A DNA stretch of 64,000 nucleotides from Rahnella inusitata_A (GTDB taxonomy: Bacteria; Pseudomonadota; Gammaproteobacteria; Enterobacterales; Enterobacteriaceae), in NCBI RefSeq assembly GCF_965118895.1, contig NZ_CBCPJJ010000008.1, positions 434,001 through 498,000 of the forward strand, given 5' to 3'. The position numbers and the translations under genes were made by a program. Positions 63,555 through 64,000 of this stretch are shown here, piece after piece; positions within the stretch are counted from its first letter, which is position 1; each line of letters opens with the position of its first letter. The notes under the pieces are model-generated. The model ran no database searches and was not told the DNA's origin. It worked only from the letters and a program-made list of their open reading frames with translations.

Positions 63555-64000
63555 TTACAGCCAGACTTCGCCGTGCTCATAGCGCAACGCGGGTTCAGCG
63601 TCCTGCGCCAGCCAGATTGGGCCATCGAGGTCGACACGTTCCGCCTGCACCGCCACCGGCAATGCCGCTTCCATCGCAATCGACGAACCGAGCATGCAGC
63701 CGACCATAATCCGCAGACCGAGCCGTCTCGCCTCGGCGGTCATCGCCAGCGCTTCGGTCAGCCCGCCGCACTTGTCGAGCTTGATGTTGATCATCTCGTA
63801 GCGGTCAGTCAGCCCGGCGATATCGGTGCGTTCATGACAGCTTTCGTCGGCGCAGACAGGAACAGGATGCAAACAACGCACCAGATCCTGGTCATTGCCG
63901 GCGGGAAGCGGTTGTTCGATCATCGCCACGTTGAATTCGTGCAGCGCGTGGAACAGGCTTTCGAGATCCAATCCCAGCCAGGATTCGTTGGCATCGACCA
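63555..64000 (-). CDS. L-Ala-D/L-Glu epimerase, enolase superfamily (5' end outside window)
   Basis: The C-terminal 148 codons are visible; the frame is open to the window edge. VDANESW, the ADE of VCADESC and the lysine of INIKLDKCGG are the metal ligands and catalytic lysine of the muconate-lactonising/dipeptide-epimerase subgroup. MVGCMLGSSIA is the conserved C-terminal motif. Homologues (E. coli YcjG, B. subtilis YkfB) epimerise L-Ala-D-Glu from murein to L-Ala-L-Glu. It is 47 bp upstream of gsiA and so begins the visible part of the operon. Confidence 0.88.
   Translation of the reverse strand, partial: VDANESWLGLDLESLFHALHEFNVAMIEQPLPAGNDQDLVRCLHPVPVCADESCHERTDIAGLTDRYEMINIKLDKCGGLTEALAMTAEARRLGLRIMVGCMLGSSIAMEAALPVAVQAERVDLDGPIWLAQDAEPALRYEHGEVWL

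Overview
This window looks like chromosome from a gamma-proteobacterium of the Enterobacterales. It most resembles the Yersiniaceae, in a Rahnella/Ewingella/Rouxiella-like lineage. That genus guess is an inference from protein similarity, gene order and moderate GC; the order-level call is secure. Several blocks keep the E. coli gene order: ydjA-sppA-ansA-pncA-yeaC-msrB-gapA-yeaD-mipA-yeaG-yeaH, dadX-dadA, ycgB-fadR-nhaB-dsbB, and phoH-efeB-efeO-efeU-putP-putA. No rRNA, tRNA, CRISPR array, prophage or intact insertion sequence was seen.

1-26.9 kb is mostly core: the 5' part of topB (cut by the window edge), ydjA, sppA, ansA-pncA, yeaC, msrB, gapA with its promoter and a perfect CRP site, yeaD, mipA, yeaG-yeaH behind a sigma-54 promoter, ydiY, nadE, an MFS exporter, the D-alanine catabolic pair dadA-dadX, an alpha/beta hydrolase, ycgB (the SpoVR partner of yeaGH), fadR, nhaB, dsbB and a DUF998 membrane protein.

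27-36.8 kb is an accessory import cluster on the minus strand. It holds a TonB-dependent receptor with an upstream Fur box, a peptide/nickel-type ABC importer (two permeases, two ATPases) and two paralogous binding proteins, but no biosynthetic genes. It probably imports a foreign metal chelate or a small peptide.

37-42.4 kb holds chaC and chaA (divergent, chaB missing), phoH, and a roughly 2 kb scar between phoH and efeB. The scar has a chloride-channel remnant, a stop-interrupted ORF and a HigBA toxin-antitoxin pair. 42.4-52.2 kb carries efeUOB (ferrous iron uptake, Fur box) and putP/putA with clustered PutA operators.

52.2-55.2 kb is the most unusual part. phoA, with its own Pho box, sits between two direct copies of a non-coding element of about 690 bp. 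The element is rich in hairpins, and one hairpin has changed on both arms together between copies, which points to a conserved RNA fold.

55.2-64 kb is a single minus-strand operon: L-Ala-D/L-Glu epimerase (partial), a GsiA-GsiB-GsiC-GsiD-type ABC importer, a DmpA-like aminopeptidase, a DppA-like D-aminopeptidase and a LysR regulator. Its content recalls the Bacillus dpp-ykf operon and suggests scavenging of cell-wall or D-amino-acid peptides. A second, shorter repeat family (about 100-126 bp, four copies) lies between genes inside three different minus-strand operons.
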